NCBI RefSeq assembly: GCF_001513975.1
Contig: NZ_KQ947985.1
Location: forward strand, 372,001-436,000
DNA length: 64,000 nucleotides
Direction: 5' to 3'
Origin: Streptomyces curacoi
Lineage (GTDB): Bacteria; Actinomycetota; Actinomycetes; Streptomycetales; Streptomycetaceae
Part shown: positions 8,432 to 17,067 of the stretch, in pieces
Position numbering within the stretch: position 1 is the stretch's first letter
Layout of the letters: every line of letters starts with the position of its first letter
Notes under the pieces: generated by a model
Told to the model about the DNA's origin: nothing
Databases searched by the model: none
The model's input: the letters and a program-made list of their open reading frames with translations, nothing else
Program-made: the position numbers and the translations under genes

Positions 8432-9379
8432 GTGACCGAGTTCCGACCGCCGGGCGCGCAGGGCGCCGCCGATCCCGGGGGCGACGCCGCGTACGACGCC
8501 GTCGTGCTCGCCGGCGGCGGCGCGCGGCGGCTCGGCGGCGTGGACAAGCCCGGGGTGCGCGTGGGCGGTCGGGCGCTGCTCGACCGGGTGCTCGCCGCCT
8601 GCGCGGGCGCCCGGACCACCGTCGTCGTCGCCGACCCCCGGCCCACCGCGCGGCCGGTGACCTGGGCGCGCGAGGAACCGCCCGGCGGCGGCCCGGTCGC
8701 CGCCCTGGACGCCGGGCTGCGGCACACCACGGCGGACCAGGTCGTGGTCCTCTCGGCAGACCTGCCCTTCCTCGACGAGGGCACGGTACGGCGGCTGCTG
8801 GCCGCCCTGCGCACGAGCGGGGCCGACGGCGCGCTGCTCACCGACCCCGGTGGCCGTGACCAGCCGCTCGTCGCCGCCTACCGCGCGCCCACGCTGCGCC
8901 GCGTGCTGAATGCGCTCGCCGAGGAACACGACGGCCTCACCGGCCTCCCCCTGCGCCGGCTGACCGGCGCGCTCGAACTCACCCGCGTCCCCGACCCCGT
9001 CGCGTCCTTCGACTGCGACACCTGGGACGACATCGCGACCGCCAGGGCACGTATCAGGGAGCATGGGCACGTGTTGGATGAATGGATCTCCGCAGTCAAG
9101 GACGAACTGGGCATCGACCTCGATGTCGACACCAAGGTGCTGCTGGACCTCGCCCGCGACGCCGCCCACGGCGTGGCACGGCCCGCGGCCCCGCTGACCA
9201 CCTTCCTCGTCGGGTACGCGGCAGCGCAGGCCAAGGGAGGCGAAACAGGGCCCGAAGCCGTCGCCGAGGCGTCCCGCAAGGCCGCCGCCCTCGCCCTGCG
9301 CTGGGCCGAGGAGGCCGCCGCCGCCAAGTCGGACGCGGCCCCCGACGCCACGCCCGACACCCGCCCGGACGCCGAATGA
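8432..9379 (+). CDS. mobA: MobA-like molybdopterin guanylyltransferase with C-terminal DUF6457-type domain
   Basis: The 315-residue protein starts at GTG. Residues 1-200 are a MobA-type nucleotidyltransferase with the signature VVLAGGGARRLGGVDKPGV and an acidic metal site VVLSADLPFLDEG. It would attach GMP to molybdopterin. From about residue 215 (LDEWISAVKDELGIDLDVDT) there is an extra helical domain of the DUF6457 type, common in actinobacteria as a MobA fusion. The tail is Ala/Asp-rich. It overlaps moeA by four bases, supporting a cofactor-maturation pair. MobA function is inferred from motif and context. Confidence 0.85.
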   Translation: MTEFRPPGAQGAADPGGDAAYDAVVLAGGGARRLGGVDKPGVRVGGRALLDRVLAACAGARTTVVVADPRPTARPVTWAREEPPGGGPVAALDAGLRHTTADQVVVLSADLPFLDEGTVRRLLAALRTSGADGALLTDPGGRDQPLVAAYRAPTLRRVLNALAEEHDGLTGLPLRRLTGALELTRVPDPVASFDCDTWDDIATARARIREHGHVLDEWISAVKDELGIDLDVDTKVLLDLARDAAHGVARPAAPLTTFLVGYAAAQAKGGETGPEAVAEASRKAAALALRWAEEAAAAKSDAAPDATPDTRPDAE

Positions 9380-10740
9380 CCGCCCGCGGCATCCAGGCGG
9401 ACGAGGACGCCGAGGACCTCGACGTCGAGGAGGTGCTCGCTCTCGTGAAGGAAGACAACGGCCACCCCACCCCCGGCGACCACGTGCCCGCACCCACCCC
9501 GCACGCCCCCCGCCAGCCGGACCGCCACCACAAGGCCACCCCCTGGCCCGAGGCCCGCGAGATCGCCGCCCGCGCCGCCCGTACGTCCGCCCGGTCCGCC
9601 CACCGCGCTCCCGTCTCCGTGCCGCTCGACGCCGCCCTCGGCCTCGCCCTGGCCGCTCCCCTCACCGCCCTCACCGACCTGCCCTCCTTCGACACCTCGG
9701 CGATGGACGGCTGGGCGGTCGCGGGCCCCGGCCCCTGGGCCGTACGCGACGAGGGCGTCCTCGCCGGGCACGCCGAGCCCGAGCCGCTCACCGACGGCGA
9801 GGCCGTCCGCATCGCCACCGGCGCCCGCATCCCCCCCGACACCACGGCCATCCTCCGCAGCGAGCACGGCCGCACCGACAGCAAGGACCGCCTGCACCCC
9901 ACCCGGGAGATCGAGCCCGGCCAGGACATCCGCCCACGCGGCCAGGAGTGCCGTAGCGGCGATCAACTGCTCGCCGTCGGCACCCTCGTGACCCCGGCCG
10001 TGCTCGGTCTGGCCGCGGCCGCCGGATACGACACCGTCACCGTCGTACCCCGCCCCCGTGTCGAAGTCCTCGTCCTCGGCGACGAGTTGCTCACCGAGGG
10101 GCTACCGCATGACGGTCTGATCCGTGACGCCCTGGGCCCGATGCTGCCGCCCTGGCTGCGCGCACTCGGTGCCGAGGTCACCGCCGTACGCCGGCTCGGT
10201 GACGACGCCAAGGCCCTGCACCAGGCCCTCACCAGCTCCGACGCCGACCTGATCGTTACAACCGGGGGCACCGCGGCCGGCCCCGTCGACCACGTCCACC
10301 CCACCCTCGACCGGATCGGGGCCGAACTCCTCGTGGACGGCGTCAAGGTGCGGCCCGGTCACCCCATGCTGCTGGCGCGCATCAAGGAGAACCAGTACCT
10401 CGTCGGTCTGCCCGGCAACCCCCTCGCCGCCGTCTCCGGCCTGCTCACGCTCGCCGAGCCTCTGCTGCGCACCCTCGCCGCCCGACCGGCCCCGGAGCCG
10501 TACACGCTGCCCCTGAAGGAGGCGGCGCACGGGCATCCGTACGACACCCGGCTCATCCCCGTCGTGCTGCGCGGGGACCATGCCGTGCCGCTGCACTACC
10601 ACGGCCCGGCGATGCTGCGCGGGATGGCGGCGGCCGACGCCGTCGCCGTCGTACCACCGGGCGGTGCCCGCGCCGGTCAGGAGACCGAACTGCTCGATCT
10701 GCCCTGGGCGACCGCCGGCATCGAGGTGTGTTTCACGTGA
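9376..10740 (+). CDS. moeA: MoeA-like molybdopterin molybdenumtransferase
   Basis: This 454-residue enzyme family inserts molybdate into adenylylated molybdopterin. MoeA landmarks are FDTSAMDGWAV near residue 110, the VRIATGARIP segment, and the MoCF_biosynth domain with VLVLGDELL and VRPGHPMLL...VGLPGNPLAAVSG. The usual TTGG(V/M)S(V/M)GDxD loop reads VTTGGTAAGPVDHVHP, so the Ser and one Gly-Asp are replaced; this is a divergent MoeA whose activity should not be assumed. The first 60 residues are an acidic/Pro-rich extension. It is coupled to mobA by ATGA and overlaps the channel gene, with parS in the junction. Confidence 0.85.
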   Translation: MTARGIQADEDAEDLDVEEVLALVKEDNGHPTPGDHVPAPTPHAPRQPDRHHKATPWPEAREIAARAARTSARSAHRAPVSVPLDAALGLALAAPLTALTDLPSFDTSAMDGWAVAGPGPWAVRDEGVLAGHAEPEPLTDGEAVRIATGARIPPDTTAILRSEHGRTDSKDRLHPTREIEPGQDIRPRGQECRSGDQLLAVGTLVTPAVLGLAAAAGYDTVTVVPRPRVEVLVLGDELLTEGLPHDGLIRDALGPMLPPWLRALGAEVTAVRRLGDDAKALHQALTSSDADLIVTTGGTAAGPVDHVHPTLDRIGAELLVDGVKVRPGHPMLLARIKENQYLVGLPGNPLAAVSGLLTLAEPLLRTLAARPAPEPYTLPLKEAAHGHPYDTRLIPVVLRGDHAVPLHYHGPAMLRGMAAADAVAVVPPGGARAGQETELLDLPWATAGIEVCFT

Positions 10741-11846
10741 AACTTCCGGGCCAGGACGCGATCGCTCGTCAGGCGGAGGAGCGCGTCGCGACCTATCGGG
10801 TGAAGCTCCCGAAGAAGATCGTGGAGCACCCGTTCCGTCAGGTCGCCAAGCGGGTCCTGATTGCTCTGACGCTGCTCGTGACGACCGCTTTGATCGTCTA
10901 CGCCGACCACGAGGGCTACAACGACAGCTCCGACGGTTCCGTCGACCTCCTCGACGCCTTCTACTACGCGACCGTCAGCCTCTCCACCACCGGATACGGC
11001 GACATCACCCCGGTCAGTGATGCCGCCCGGCTCACCAACATCTTCGTCATCACGCCCATGCGTGTGCTGTTCCTGATCATCCTGGTCGGCACCACGCTGG
11101 AGGTCCTCACCGAGCGGACCCGGGAGGAATGGCGTCTGAACCGCTGGAGGTCCACCTTGCGTGACCACACCGTCGTCGTCGGATTCGGCACGAAGGGGCG
11201 TTCGGCGATCCAGACCGTCTGTGCGACCGGCCTCCGGAAGGACCAGGTCGTCGTGGTCGACCCGAGTTCCAAGGTGGTCGACGCGGCGGTCGCCGACGGA
11301 TACGCCGGTGTCGTGGGCGACGCGACGCGCAGCGAGGTGCTGAAGCGGGCCGAGGTGCACAAGGCGCGGAAGATCATCATCGCGACCCAGCGGGACGACA
11401 CCGCCGTCCTGGTGACGCTGACGGCCCGGCAGCTCAACCGCGGTGCGAAGATCGTGGCCGCGGTGCGCGAGGAGGAGAACGCGCCGCTGCTGAAACAGTC
11501 CGGCGCCGACGCGGTCATCACCAGCGCCAGCGCGGCCGGCCGGCTGCTCGGCCTCTCCGTGCTCAGCCCCGCCGCCGGCATGGTCCTGGAGGACCTGATC
11601 CAGCAGGGCAGTGGGCTCGACATCGTCGAACGGCCGATCATAAAGGCCGAGGTGGGCAAGACCCCGCGCCAGACGGACGACCTGGTGATCAGCGTCGTAC
11701 GCGGGCACCGGGTGCTCGGATACGACGATCCGGACGTCGGGACATTGCAGTTGACGGACCGGCTCATCACCATCGTGCGGGCGACGCCCAGCAGTCAGGT
11801 GGCGCCCGACGAGCGGCGTCTGCCTCCGGGCATGAAGCCCATCTGA
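10728..11846 (+). CDS. Two-helix potassium channel with RCK/TrkA-N domain
   Basis: The 372-residue membrane protein has TM1 (RVLIALTLLVTTALIVYAD), a pore loop with the K+ selectivity filter TTGYGD and TM2 (RLTNIFVITPMRVLFLIILVGT). A cytoplasmic TrkA-N Rossmann domain follows (HTVVVGFGTKGRSAIQTV) with a C-terminal regulatory portion, the MthK/Kch architecture. The GTG start at 10728 overlaps moeA by 13 bases. GTG at 10737 would give the common GTGA overlap and is an equally possible start. The N-terminal codons FHVK are encoded by the parS sequence itself. Transport direction and physiological role are not visible. Confidence 0.88.
   Translation: MFHVKLPGQDAIARQAEERVATYRVKLPKKIVEHPFRQVAKRVLIALTLLVTTALIVYADHEGYNDSSDGSVDLLDAFYYATVSLSTTGYGDITPVSDAARLTNIFVITPMRVLFLIILVGTTLEVLTERTREEWRLNRWRSTLRDHTVVVGFGTKGRSAIQTVCATGLRKDQVVVVDPSSKVVDAAVADGYAGVVGDATRSEVLKRAEVHKARKIIIATQRDDTAVLVTLTARQLNRGAKIVAAVREEENAPLLKQSGADAVITSASAAGRLLGLSVLSPAAGMVLEDLIQQGSGLDIVERPIIKAEVGKTPRQTDDLVISVVRGHRVLGYDDPDVGTLQLTDRLITIVRATPSSQVAPDERRLPPGMKPI
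10730..10743. other. parS centromere-like site inside the moeA/channel junction
   Basis: GTTTCACGTGAAAC is the perfect 14-bp ParB-binding palindrome; with flanks it matches the 16-bp consensus TGTTTCACGTGAAACA at 15 of 16 positions. It lies inside coding sequence, overlapping both the moeA end and the channel start. Streptomyces chromosomes carry many parS sites clustered around oriC. Confidence 0.9.
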
Positions 11847-11863
11847 CGTCCCGAGGAGGTCAT

Positions 11864-11906
11864 CCGTCGTCCCCGGGGGGTCATCTGACCTCCCCGGGGA
11901 CGACGG
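11864..11906. terminator. Bidirectional terminator between the channel and ABC genes
   Basis: A stem of about 20 bp (left arm starting CCGTCGTCCCCGGGG, right arm ending CCCCGGGGACGACGG) has one bulge and a two-base loop. It separates convergent genes. Confidence 0.8.
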
Positions 11907-11926
11907 CCTTCTGGCACTCGGCCCGG

Positions 11927-12775
11927 CTACTTGCGGTTGTACAGCCGCATCGTGATCGGCCCGAAGACCAGCACGAACAGGCCTGCCCAGCCCAGTGACC
12001 AGGCGATCTCGTCCGCCGGCCACTGACCCGCCATCAACTCGCGGACGGCCGAGGACAGATGGGTGATCGGGCTGTTGTTGACGAACGCCTGCAGCCAGCC
12101 CGGCATGGTCTTCGGGTCGACGAAGACGTTGGACAGGAAGGTGAGCGGGAAGATCACCATCATGCTGACGCCCATCACCGACTTCTCGCTGCGCAGCATC
12201 AGCCCGAACATCGTCCAGATCCACGAGAACGCGAACGAGAAGACGATCAGCAGCGCGATCCCGGCGACCACACCGCCGAACCCGCCGTCCGGGCGGTAGC
12301 CCAGGATGATGCCGACGGTGAGCATCACGACGGACGCGATCGTGTAGCGCAGGGCGTCGCCGAGCAGATAGCCGACCATCGTCGACGGCCGCCAGATGGG
12401 CAGCGACCGGAAGCGGTCGAAGACGCCCTTCTCGATATCGGTGTTCACCGAGACACCGGTGTACATCGTGATCATCACGACCGACATCACGAGAATGCCC
12501 GGCAGCAGGAACTGGATGTACTCCTTCGGCGACCCGGCCAGCGCGCCCCCGAACAGGTACGTGTACATCAGCACCATCATGATCGGGAACGCGGTGACGT
12601 CGAAGAGCTGCTCCGGCACATGTTTGATCTTCAGGACCGCCCGCCAGCCGAAGGTCAGTGAGGCCGACCACGCGCTGGGGCGCGGCGGCCGCTCCTTGGC
12701 GATGAGCAGCGCGGCCAGTGACTCGGTGCTGACCGGTGCGAGGTCCCTGCCCTCGGTGGTCGTCGCGGTGCTCAT
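11927..12775 (-). CDS. ABC-2 type transporter permease, DrrB-like
   Basis: The 282-residue permease starts [12 protein letters not shown], chosen because its ATG overlaps the stop of the ATPase gene by four bases (ATGA). It has about six membrane segments, for example [40 protein letters not shown] and [16 protein letters not shown]. The family motif region [24 protein letters not shown] is typical of daunorubicin-resistance DrrB permeases. It pairs with the ATPase immediately upstream to form a probable drug or lipid exporter. The substrate is unknown. Confidence 0.9.
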   Translation of the reverse strand: MSTATTTEGRDLAPVSTESLAALLIAKERPPRPSAWSASLTFGWRAVLKIKHVPEQLFDVTAFPIMMVLMYTYLFGGALAGSPKEYIQFLLPGILVMSVVMITMYTGVSVNTDIEKGVFDRFRSLPIWRPSTMVGYLLGDALRYTIASVVMLTVGIILGYRPDGGFGGVVAGIALLIVFSFAFSWIWTMFGLMLRSEKSVMGVSMMVIFPLTFLSNVFVDPKTMPGWLQAFVNNSPITHLSSAVRELMAGQWPADEIAWSLGWAGLFVLVFGPITMRLYNRK

Positions 12776-13788
12776 GCCGCCACCTCGTCCTTCTTGTCGT
12801 CGGCGTCGCGGGAGTCGTGCGTGTCGTGTCCGGTGAGGGCGAGGAACACCTCGTCCAGGCTGGGCTGGCCCAGCGAGAAGTTGTCGACGGTGATGCCGGC
12901 GCGGGCGAGTTCGTTCAGTGCGCGGGCGGCCTGCTCGGCCGCGGTGTCGTCGCTCGCCGCCGTACCCAGGCGGGCCGTCAGGGCCACGGGGTCGGGCTCC
13001 GGCTGCACATGCGCGTCGAGGGCACGGACCAGCAGGTCCGCCGCGAGGGACCGCTGCGCCGGATCGCGCAGCCGCAGATGTACGGAGCCTGCGCCGACGG
13101 ACGCCTTGAGCTCGCCCTTGGTGCCCTCGGCGATGACCTTGCCGCGGTCGATGACGGCGATCCGGGACGCCAGCTGGTCGGCCTCGTCCAGGTACTGCGT
13201 GGTCAGCAGCACGGTGGTGCCCTGGGCGACGACCGCGCGCACGATGTCCCACACCTGGTTGCGGCTGCGCGGATCCAGGCCGGTCGTCGGCTCGTCGAGG
13301 AAGAGCAGGTCGGGGGTGTTCAGGATGGAGGCGGCGATGTCGATACGGCGCCGCATGCCGCCGGAGTAGTTCTTGACCTGCTTTCCGGCCGCCTCCGCCA
13401 GCCCGAAGGCCTCCAGGAGCTGCCCGGCACGCTCACGCGCCGCGTGCTTGCCGTGTCCGAGGAGCCGGCCCAGCAGGACCAGGTTCTCGGTGCCGGTCAG
13501 GTCCTCGTCCACGGACGCGTACTGGCCGGTGAGGCTCACCAGGCTGCGCACCTGGTCGGCCTCGCGGACGACGTCGTGACCGAAGACGTGGGCCTCGCCG
13601 CCGTCGGGTCGTAGCAGGGTGGCGAGCATCTTCACCGTGGTGGTCTTGCCGGCGCCGTTCGGGCCGAGGACGCCGTAGACCGTGCCGGCCGGAACGGAGA
13701 GATCGACTCCGTCGACGGCCCGGGTCTCGCCGAACGTCTTCACCAGACCCGCGGTCTCGATGGCCAGGCCGGAGGTGTGCTGGCTCAT
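12772..13788 (-). CDS. ABC transporter ATP-binding protein, DrrA-like
   Basis: This 338-residue ATPase has Walker [11 protein letters not shown], signature [12 protein letters not shown], Walker [13 protein letters not shown], and a C-terminal extension with the DrrA-family segment [18 protein letters not shown]. It energises the membrane partner encoded directly downstream. AAGGA lies upstream of the ATG at 13788. Upstream of it, towards the divergent oxidoreductase gene, is a tandem hairpin array (13879-13966) that could act in regulation. A PadR-type regulator, a class that often controls such pumps, lies about 2.6 kb away, but no link is shown. Confidence 0.92.
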   Translation of the reverse strand: MSQHTSGLAIETAGLVKTFGETRAVDGVDLSVPAGTVYGVLGPNGAGKTTTVKMLATLLRPDGGEAHVFGHDVVREADQVRSLVSLTGQYASVDEDLTGTENLVLLGRLLGHGKHAARERAGQLLEAFGLAEAAGKQVKNYSGGMRRRIDIAASILNTPDLLFLDEPTTGLDPRSRNQVWDIVRAVVAQGTTVLLTTQYLDEADQLASRIAVIDRGKVIAEGTKGELKASVGAGSVHLRLRDPAQRSLAADLLVRALDAHVQPEPDPVALTARLGTAASDDTAAEQAARALNELARAGITVDNFSLGQPSLDEVFLALTGHDTHDSRDADDKKDEVAA

Positions 13789-13878
13789 GGTGAGGTGTCC
13801 TTCCGCGTGCTTGGGCTACGCATGGGGAGACCTTCACGGTCGCGCAAACTCATCGGTCGCGCACAGGGATTTCTCGCG

Positions 13879-13966
13879 GGATCCGTCAAGGGACGGAGCG
13901 GAATCCGTCAAGGGACGGAGCGGAATCCGTCAAGGGACGGAGCGGAATCCGTCAAGGGACGGAGGG
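13879..13966. repeat. Four tandem 22-bp hairpin-forming repeats
   Basis: The unit GGAATCCGTCAAGGGACGGA plus GC repeats four times at exact 22-bp spacing; the first copy has GGG for GGA and the last has a changed end. Each unit contains TCCGTC-AAGG-GACGGA, a 6-bp stem with a 4-base loop. The array sits in the 213-bp divergent region between the ABC ATPase and the oxidoreductase. Confidence 0.85.
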
Positions 13967-14001
13967 CAAGGGGACGGGCGTCGAGGAGTAGCGTCCTGCC
14001 C

Positions 14002-14982
14002 ATGCATGCGATCACGATTCCCGAACCTGGTGGGCCTGAGGCGCTGGTGTGGGACGAGGTCCCCGATCCCGTGCCCGGTGAGGGCGAGGTACTGGTCGAG
14101 GTGGCGGCCGGGGCCGTCAACCGCGCCGACCTGCTACAGCGGCAGGGCTTCTACGACCCGCCGCCCGGCGCCTCCCCCTACCCAGGCCTGGAGTGCTCCG
14201 GCCGGATCGCCGAGGTCGGCCCCGGTGTCTCCGGCTGGGCCGTCGGCGACGAGGTGTGCGCGCTGCTCGCGGGCGGCGGCTACGCCGAGAAGGTCGCCGT
14301 ACCGGCCGGCCAGCTGCTGCCCGTGCCCAAGAGCGTGAGCCTCACACAGGCCGCCGCCCTGCCCGAGGTGGTCTGCACGGTCTGGTCGAACGTCTTCATG
14401 GTCGCCCACCTGCGCCCCGGCGAGACCCTGCTCGTGCACGGCGGCTCCAGCGGCATCGGCACCATGGCCATCCAGCTCGCCAAGGCCGTCGGTGCCAAGG
14501 TCGCCGTGACGGCGGGCACTCAGGACAAGCTCGACCGGTGCGCCGAGCTGGGCGCCGACATCCTGATCAACTACCGGGAGCAGGACTTCGTCGACGAGGT
14601 CAAGAAGGCCACCGACGGCGCCGGTGCCGACGTGATCCTCGACAACATGGGCGCCAAGTACCTGGACCCCAACGTCCGGGCCCTCGCCGTCAACGGCCGT
14701 CTCGCCATCATCGGCATGCAGGGCGGCGTCAAGGGCGAGCTCAACATCGGCGCGCTCCTGGCCAAGCGCGGCGCCATCACCGCGACCTCACTGCGCGCCC
14801 GCCCGCTCACCGAGAAGGCGGCGATCGTCGCGGCCGTACGCGAGCATGTGTGGCCGCTGCTGGAGGCCGGTCACGTACGTCCGGTCGTCGACCGGGAGAT
14901 CCCGATGCCCGACGCTGCCGAGGCCCACCGGGTGGTGGGGGAGAGCGGGCACGTCGGCAAGGTCCTCCTCGTCACGCCGTAG
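14002..14982 (+). CDS. NAD(P)H-quinone oxidoreductase, zinc-independent MDR family (PIG3-like)
   Basis: The 326-residue cytosolic protein is of the medium-chain dehydrogenase/reductase superfamily. The N-terminal GroES-like fold includes NRADLLQRQGFYDPP and YPGLECSGRIAEVGPGVSGW. The Rossmann motif GSSGIGTMAIQLAKAVGAKV binds NADPH. Catalytic zinc ligands of alcohol dehydrogenases are absent, as in quinone reductases. The ATG at 14002 is chosen because homology begins MHAITIPEPGG and GAGGAG lies 13-18 bases upstream; longer in-frame extensions run through the repeat array and look artefactual. It is convergent with the next gene, 22 bp away. Confidence 0.9.
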   Translation: MHAITIPEPGGPEALVWDEVPDPVPGEGEVLVEVAAGAVNRADLLQRQGFYDPPPGASPYPGLECSGRIAEVGPGVSGWAVGDEVCALLAGGGYAEKVAVPAGQLLPVPKSVSLTQAAALPEVVCTVWSNVFMVAHLRPGETLLVHGGSSGIGTMAIQLAKAVGAKVAVTAGTQDKLDRCAELGADILINYREQDFVDEVKKATDGAGADVILDNMGAKYLDPNVRALAVNGRLAIIGMQGGVKGELNIGALLAKRGAITATSLRARPLTEKAAIVAAVREHVWPLLEAGHVRPVVDREIPMPDAAEAHRVVGESGHVGKVLLVTP

Positions 14983-15004
14983 GGGGCTCAGGGGGAGGTA
15001 CGGC

Positions 15005-16342
15005 CTAGCCGCGCCGCAGCCGCAGCCCGACGAAGGCAAGGCCCAGGCCGAGCCCGACGAGCACCAGCCCGGTGCCGAGGGGCAGGACCTGCAGCACGGG
15101 CTCGGTCGGGCCCTCGGCGTGGGTGGCGGGCTGCCGTACGGGCCGGGCCGGCACGGCGGAGGCGTGCTGGGTGGGGTCACCGGAGGCGTCCGGACTCTCG
15201 TACGCACCGCCGCCGTCGTCCTCGCCCGCCGCCTCCTCCTCCGGCAACCCCGAGCCGTCACCCTCCTCGGCGTCCTCACCGCCGTCCGGCCTCTTCTGCG
15301 CCGCCTCCTCGTCCTCCAGCGGAGGCTTCCCCCGACCCGGCCGCTCCCGCCCCTCCCCCGCCTTGCTCCCGGCCCGGGACGGCCGCCCGGAGGGGCTGGG
15401 AGAGGAGGCGGCGGGCCCGTGGGCGGAGGAGGCGGGGGACGCCTTGGGCTCCTCGGACGCGGCGGAGGATGCGGAGGGCGCTGCGGAGGTGGTCGCGGAG
15501 GCGCTGGGGGCATGCGACCCGGCCACGGCACTGGCGGACGCCTCGGTGTCGGTCCCGGGTTCCGTCGAGGGGACGGCCGCCTGTGTGGACAGCGGCGACT
15601 CCATGGGCGCGGTGGAAGCCGTCGGCGTTCCGGTGGAGCCGGTGGGTGCTCCGGTCGGGCCCGTACCAGGCGGGCTCTCGACGCCGTACGACGCCCCGGC
15701 CCCGCACACTCCGATGATCAGCCCCACCACCAACAGGAACAGCGTCCCCACCGCCCGCGAGGCCTGCGGGCCCCGCCGGGATCGCCCACGGCGCAGATCC
15801 GGTAGGGACCGCCGACCCCGCAGGTCGGGCACGGACCGCCGATCGCGCAGACCCGGCAGGAACCGCCGCCCCCGCAGAGACGGCGGAACCCTCAGAGTGC
15901 GCGGAGCCGGCAGCCCCTGAAGCACACGCAGAGACCGCCGACCCCGCAACACCCCCGGCCCCGCCCCGACCCCGCTCGCGGCGCTTGGTCGGGGGGAGGC
16001 AGGTGGTCCGCCTATGGCGCTTGGTCGGGGGGAGGCAGGCGGTCCGCCTACGTCGCCCAACCGTGAGGAGTCGGCAGGCCCGCTCACGCCGCCCAACCAT
16101 GAGGAGTCGGCAGGCCCGCTCACGCCGCCCAACCATGAGGAGCCGGCAGGCCCGCTCACGCCGCCCAACCATGAGGCGGCGGCAAGCCCGCCCACGTCCC
16201 CCGGTCGGCCCAGGATCACCGCACCCCGCACGACGCCCCCGGCGGCAGCCGTCGGCGTCGGCCACGACAAGGTGCGCGGGGCACCGCGAGTCGCACGCGG
16301 TCGCCCCCGCAGCCCCCGCCGCACCCCCAGCCATGAAGTCAT
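15005..16342 (-). CDS. Repeat-rich, low-complexity membrane/cell-surface protein
   Basis: I do not recognise this 445-residue protein. Order: an N-terminal Gly/Pro/Ser/Arg-rich part with 12-residue repeats (SWLGGVSGPADS-type, then ASPRPSAIGGPP-type); an Arg-rich stretch (RGRRSLPDLRRGRSRRG); a membrane segment AVGTLFLLVVGLIIGVCGAG; a long Ser/Thr/Pro/Ala-rich, probably extracellular region; an acidic Glu/Asp-Gly stretch; and a C-terminal hydrophobic segment LGTGLVLVGLGLGLAFVGL followed by RLRRG. This resembles anchored surface proteins. The start at 16342 has GGTGAGGGTGG upstream; a longer form from 16435 is possible. It is divergent from the PadR gene. Confidence 0.65.
   Translation of the reverse strand: MTSWLGVRRGLRGRPRATRGAPRTLSWPTPTAAAGGVVRGAVILGRPGDVGGLAAASWLGGVSGPAGSSWLGGVSGPADSSWLGGVSGPADSSRLGDVGGPPASPRPSAIGGPPASPRPSAASGVGAGPGVLRGRRSLRVLQGLPAPRTLRVPPSLRGRRFLPGLRDRRSVPDLRGRRSLPDLRRGRSRRGPQASRAVGTLFLLVVGLIIGVCGAGASYGVESPPGTGPTGAPTGSTGTPTASTAPMESPLSTQAAVPSTEPGTDTEASASAVAGSHAPSASATTSAAPSASSAASEEPKASPASSAHGPAASSPSPSGRPSRAGSKAGEGRERPGRGKPPLEDEEAAQKRPDGGEDAEEGDGSGLPEEEAAGEDDGGGAYESPDASGDPTQHASAVPARPVRQPATHAEGPTEPVLQVLPLGTGLVLVGLGLGLAFVGLRLRRG
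15980..16195. repeat. Six tandem 36-bp coding repeats of two types
   Basis: Two units beginning GGCGCTTGGTCGGGG (15980-16015 and 16016-16051) are followed by four units beginning GCCGCCCAACCATGAGG or a close variant (16052-16195). Each encodes 12 residues of the surface protein, so copy-number change keeps the frame. Confidence 0.85.
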
Positions 16343-16420
16343 GGAACCACCCTCACCGCACCCCCCATCCCCGGCATTCCGGACTGAGCCACCCGACCGA
16401 ATCCGGCGCACAATCCGGGT

Positions 16421-16981
16421 ATGTCGATACGACACGGGCTGCTGGCGCTCCTGGAACCGGGTGCCCGCCCCGGCTCACGGCTGCGCGCCGAGTTCCAGAC
16501 GCGTACGGGCGGGGCCTGGCCGCTGGACGTCGGCCAGGTCCATACGGCTCTCGGCGGGCTGGAGCGGGACGGCCTGGTCGTCCAGGACGGCGTGGACGAG
16601 GCGGGGCGGGTGCTGTACGCGCTGACGGAGGCGGGCCGCGTCGAGCTGCGGGCCTGGTTCGCGCGGCCGGTGGAGCGTGCGGCCCCGCCTTGCGACGAAC
16701 TGGCGATCAAGCTGGTGATGGCGGTCGGGGCGCCCGGCGTCGACGTACGGGAGGTCCTGGAGACCCAGCGTCGGCAGGTGGCCGAGGCACTGCACGGTTA
16801 TGTGCGGCGGCGGGCCGAGGCGCTGGCGCGGGCGCACGAGCACCCCGAGGAGCTGGCCCGGCTGCTCGTCCTGGAGCAGCTCGTCTTCCAGGCCGAGGCG
16901 GAGAGCCGCTGGCTCGACATCTGCGAGGCCCGCCTGCTGCGGCTCACCCGGTCCGAACGGGCCGAAGCCGCCGAGGGCTGA
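16421..16981 (+). CDS. PadR family transcriptional regulator
   Basis: The 186-residue protein has a winged helix at residues 1-75 (SIRHGLLALLEPGARPGSRL, VGQVHTALGGLERDGLV, LYALTEAG) followed by the helical Vir-type C-terminal dimerisation domain (DELAIKLVMAVGAPGVDV, LARLLVLEQLVFQAEAESRW). PadR proteins typically repress exporters or detoxification genes and sense small molecules. No clear operon partner follows: bpa starts 86 bp downstream and has a different role. The closest candidate targets are the divergent surface protein and the ABC pump about 2.6 kb away (inference). Confidence 0.85.
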   Translation: MSIRHGLLALLEPGARPGSRLRAEFQTRTGGAWPLDVGQVHTALGGLERDGLVVQDGVDEAGRVLYALTEAGRVELRAWFARPVERAAPPCDELAIKLVMAVGAPGVDVREVLETQRRQVAEALHGYVRRRAEALARAHEHPEELARLLVLEQLVFQAEAESRWLDICEARLLRLTRSERAEAAEG

Positions 16982-17067
16982 CGGAAACTCCCGAGGCGTA
17001 AACGGTGGATCTCTCCCCAACGGGGGCACCACGATGATGAGCTGTACGGGTGCGAGAGAATGGCGGC

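Noticed and set aside
16014..16625. Plus-strand Pro-rich frame through the 36-bp repeats
   Set aside because: It runs into the PadR gene in another frame; the minus strand encodes membrane segments and a plausible surface protein.
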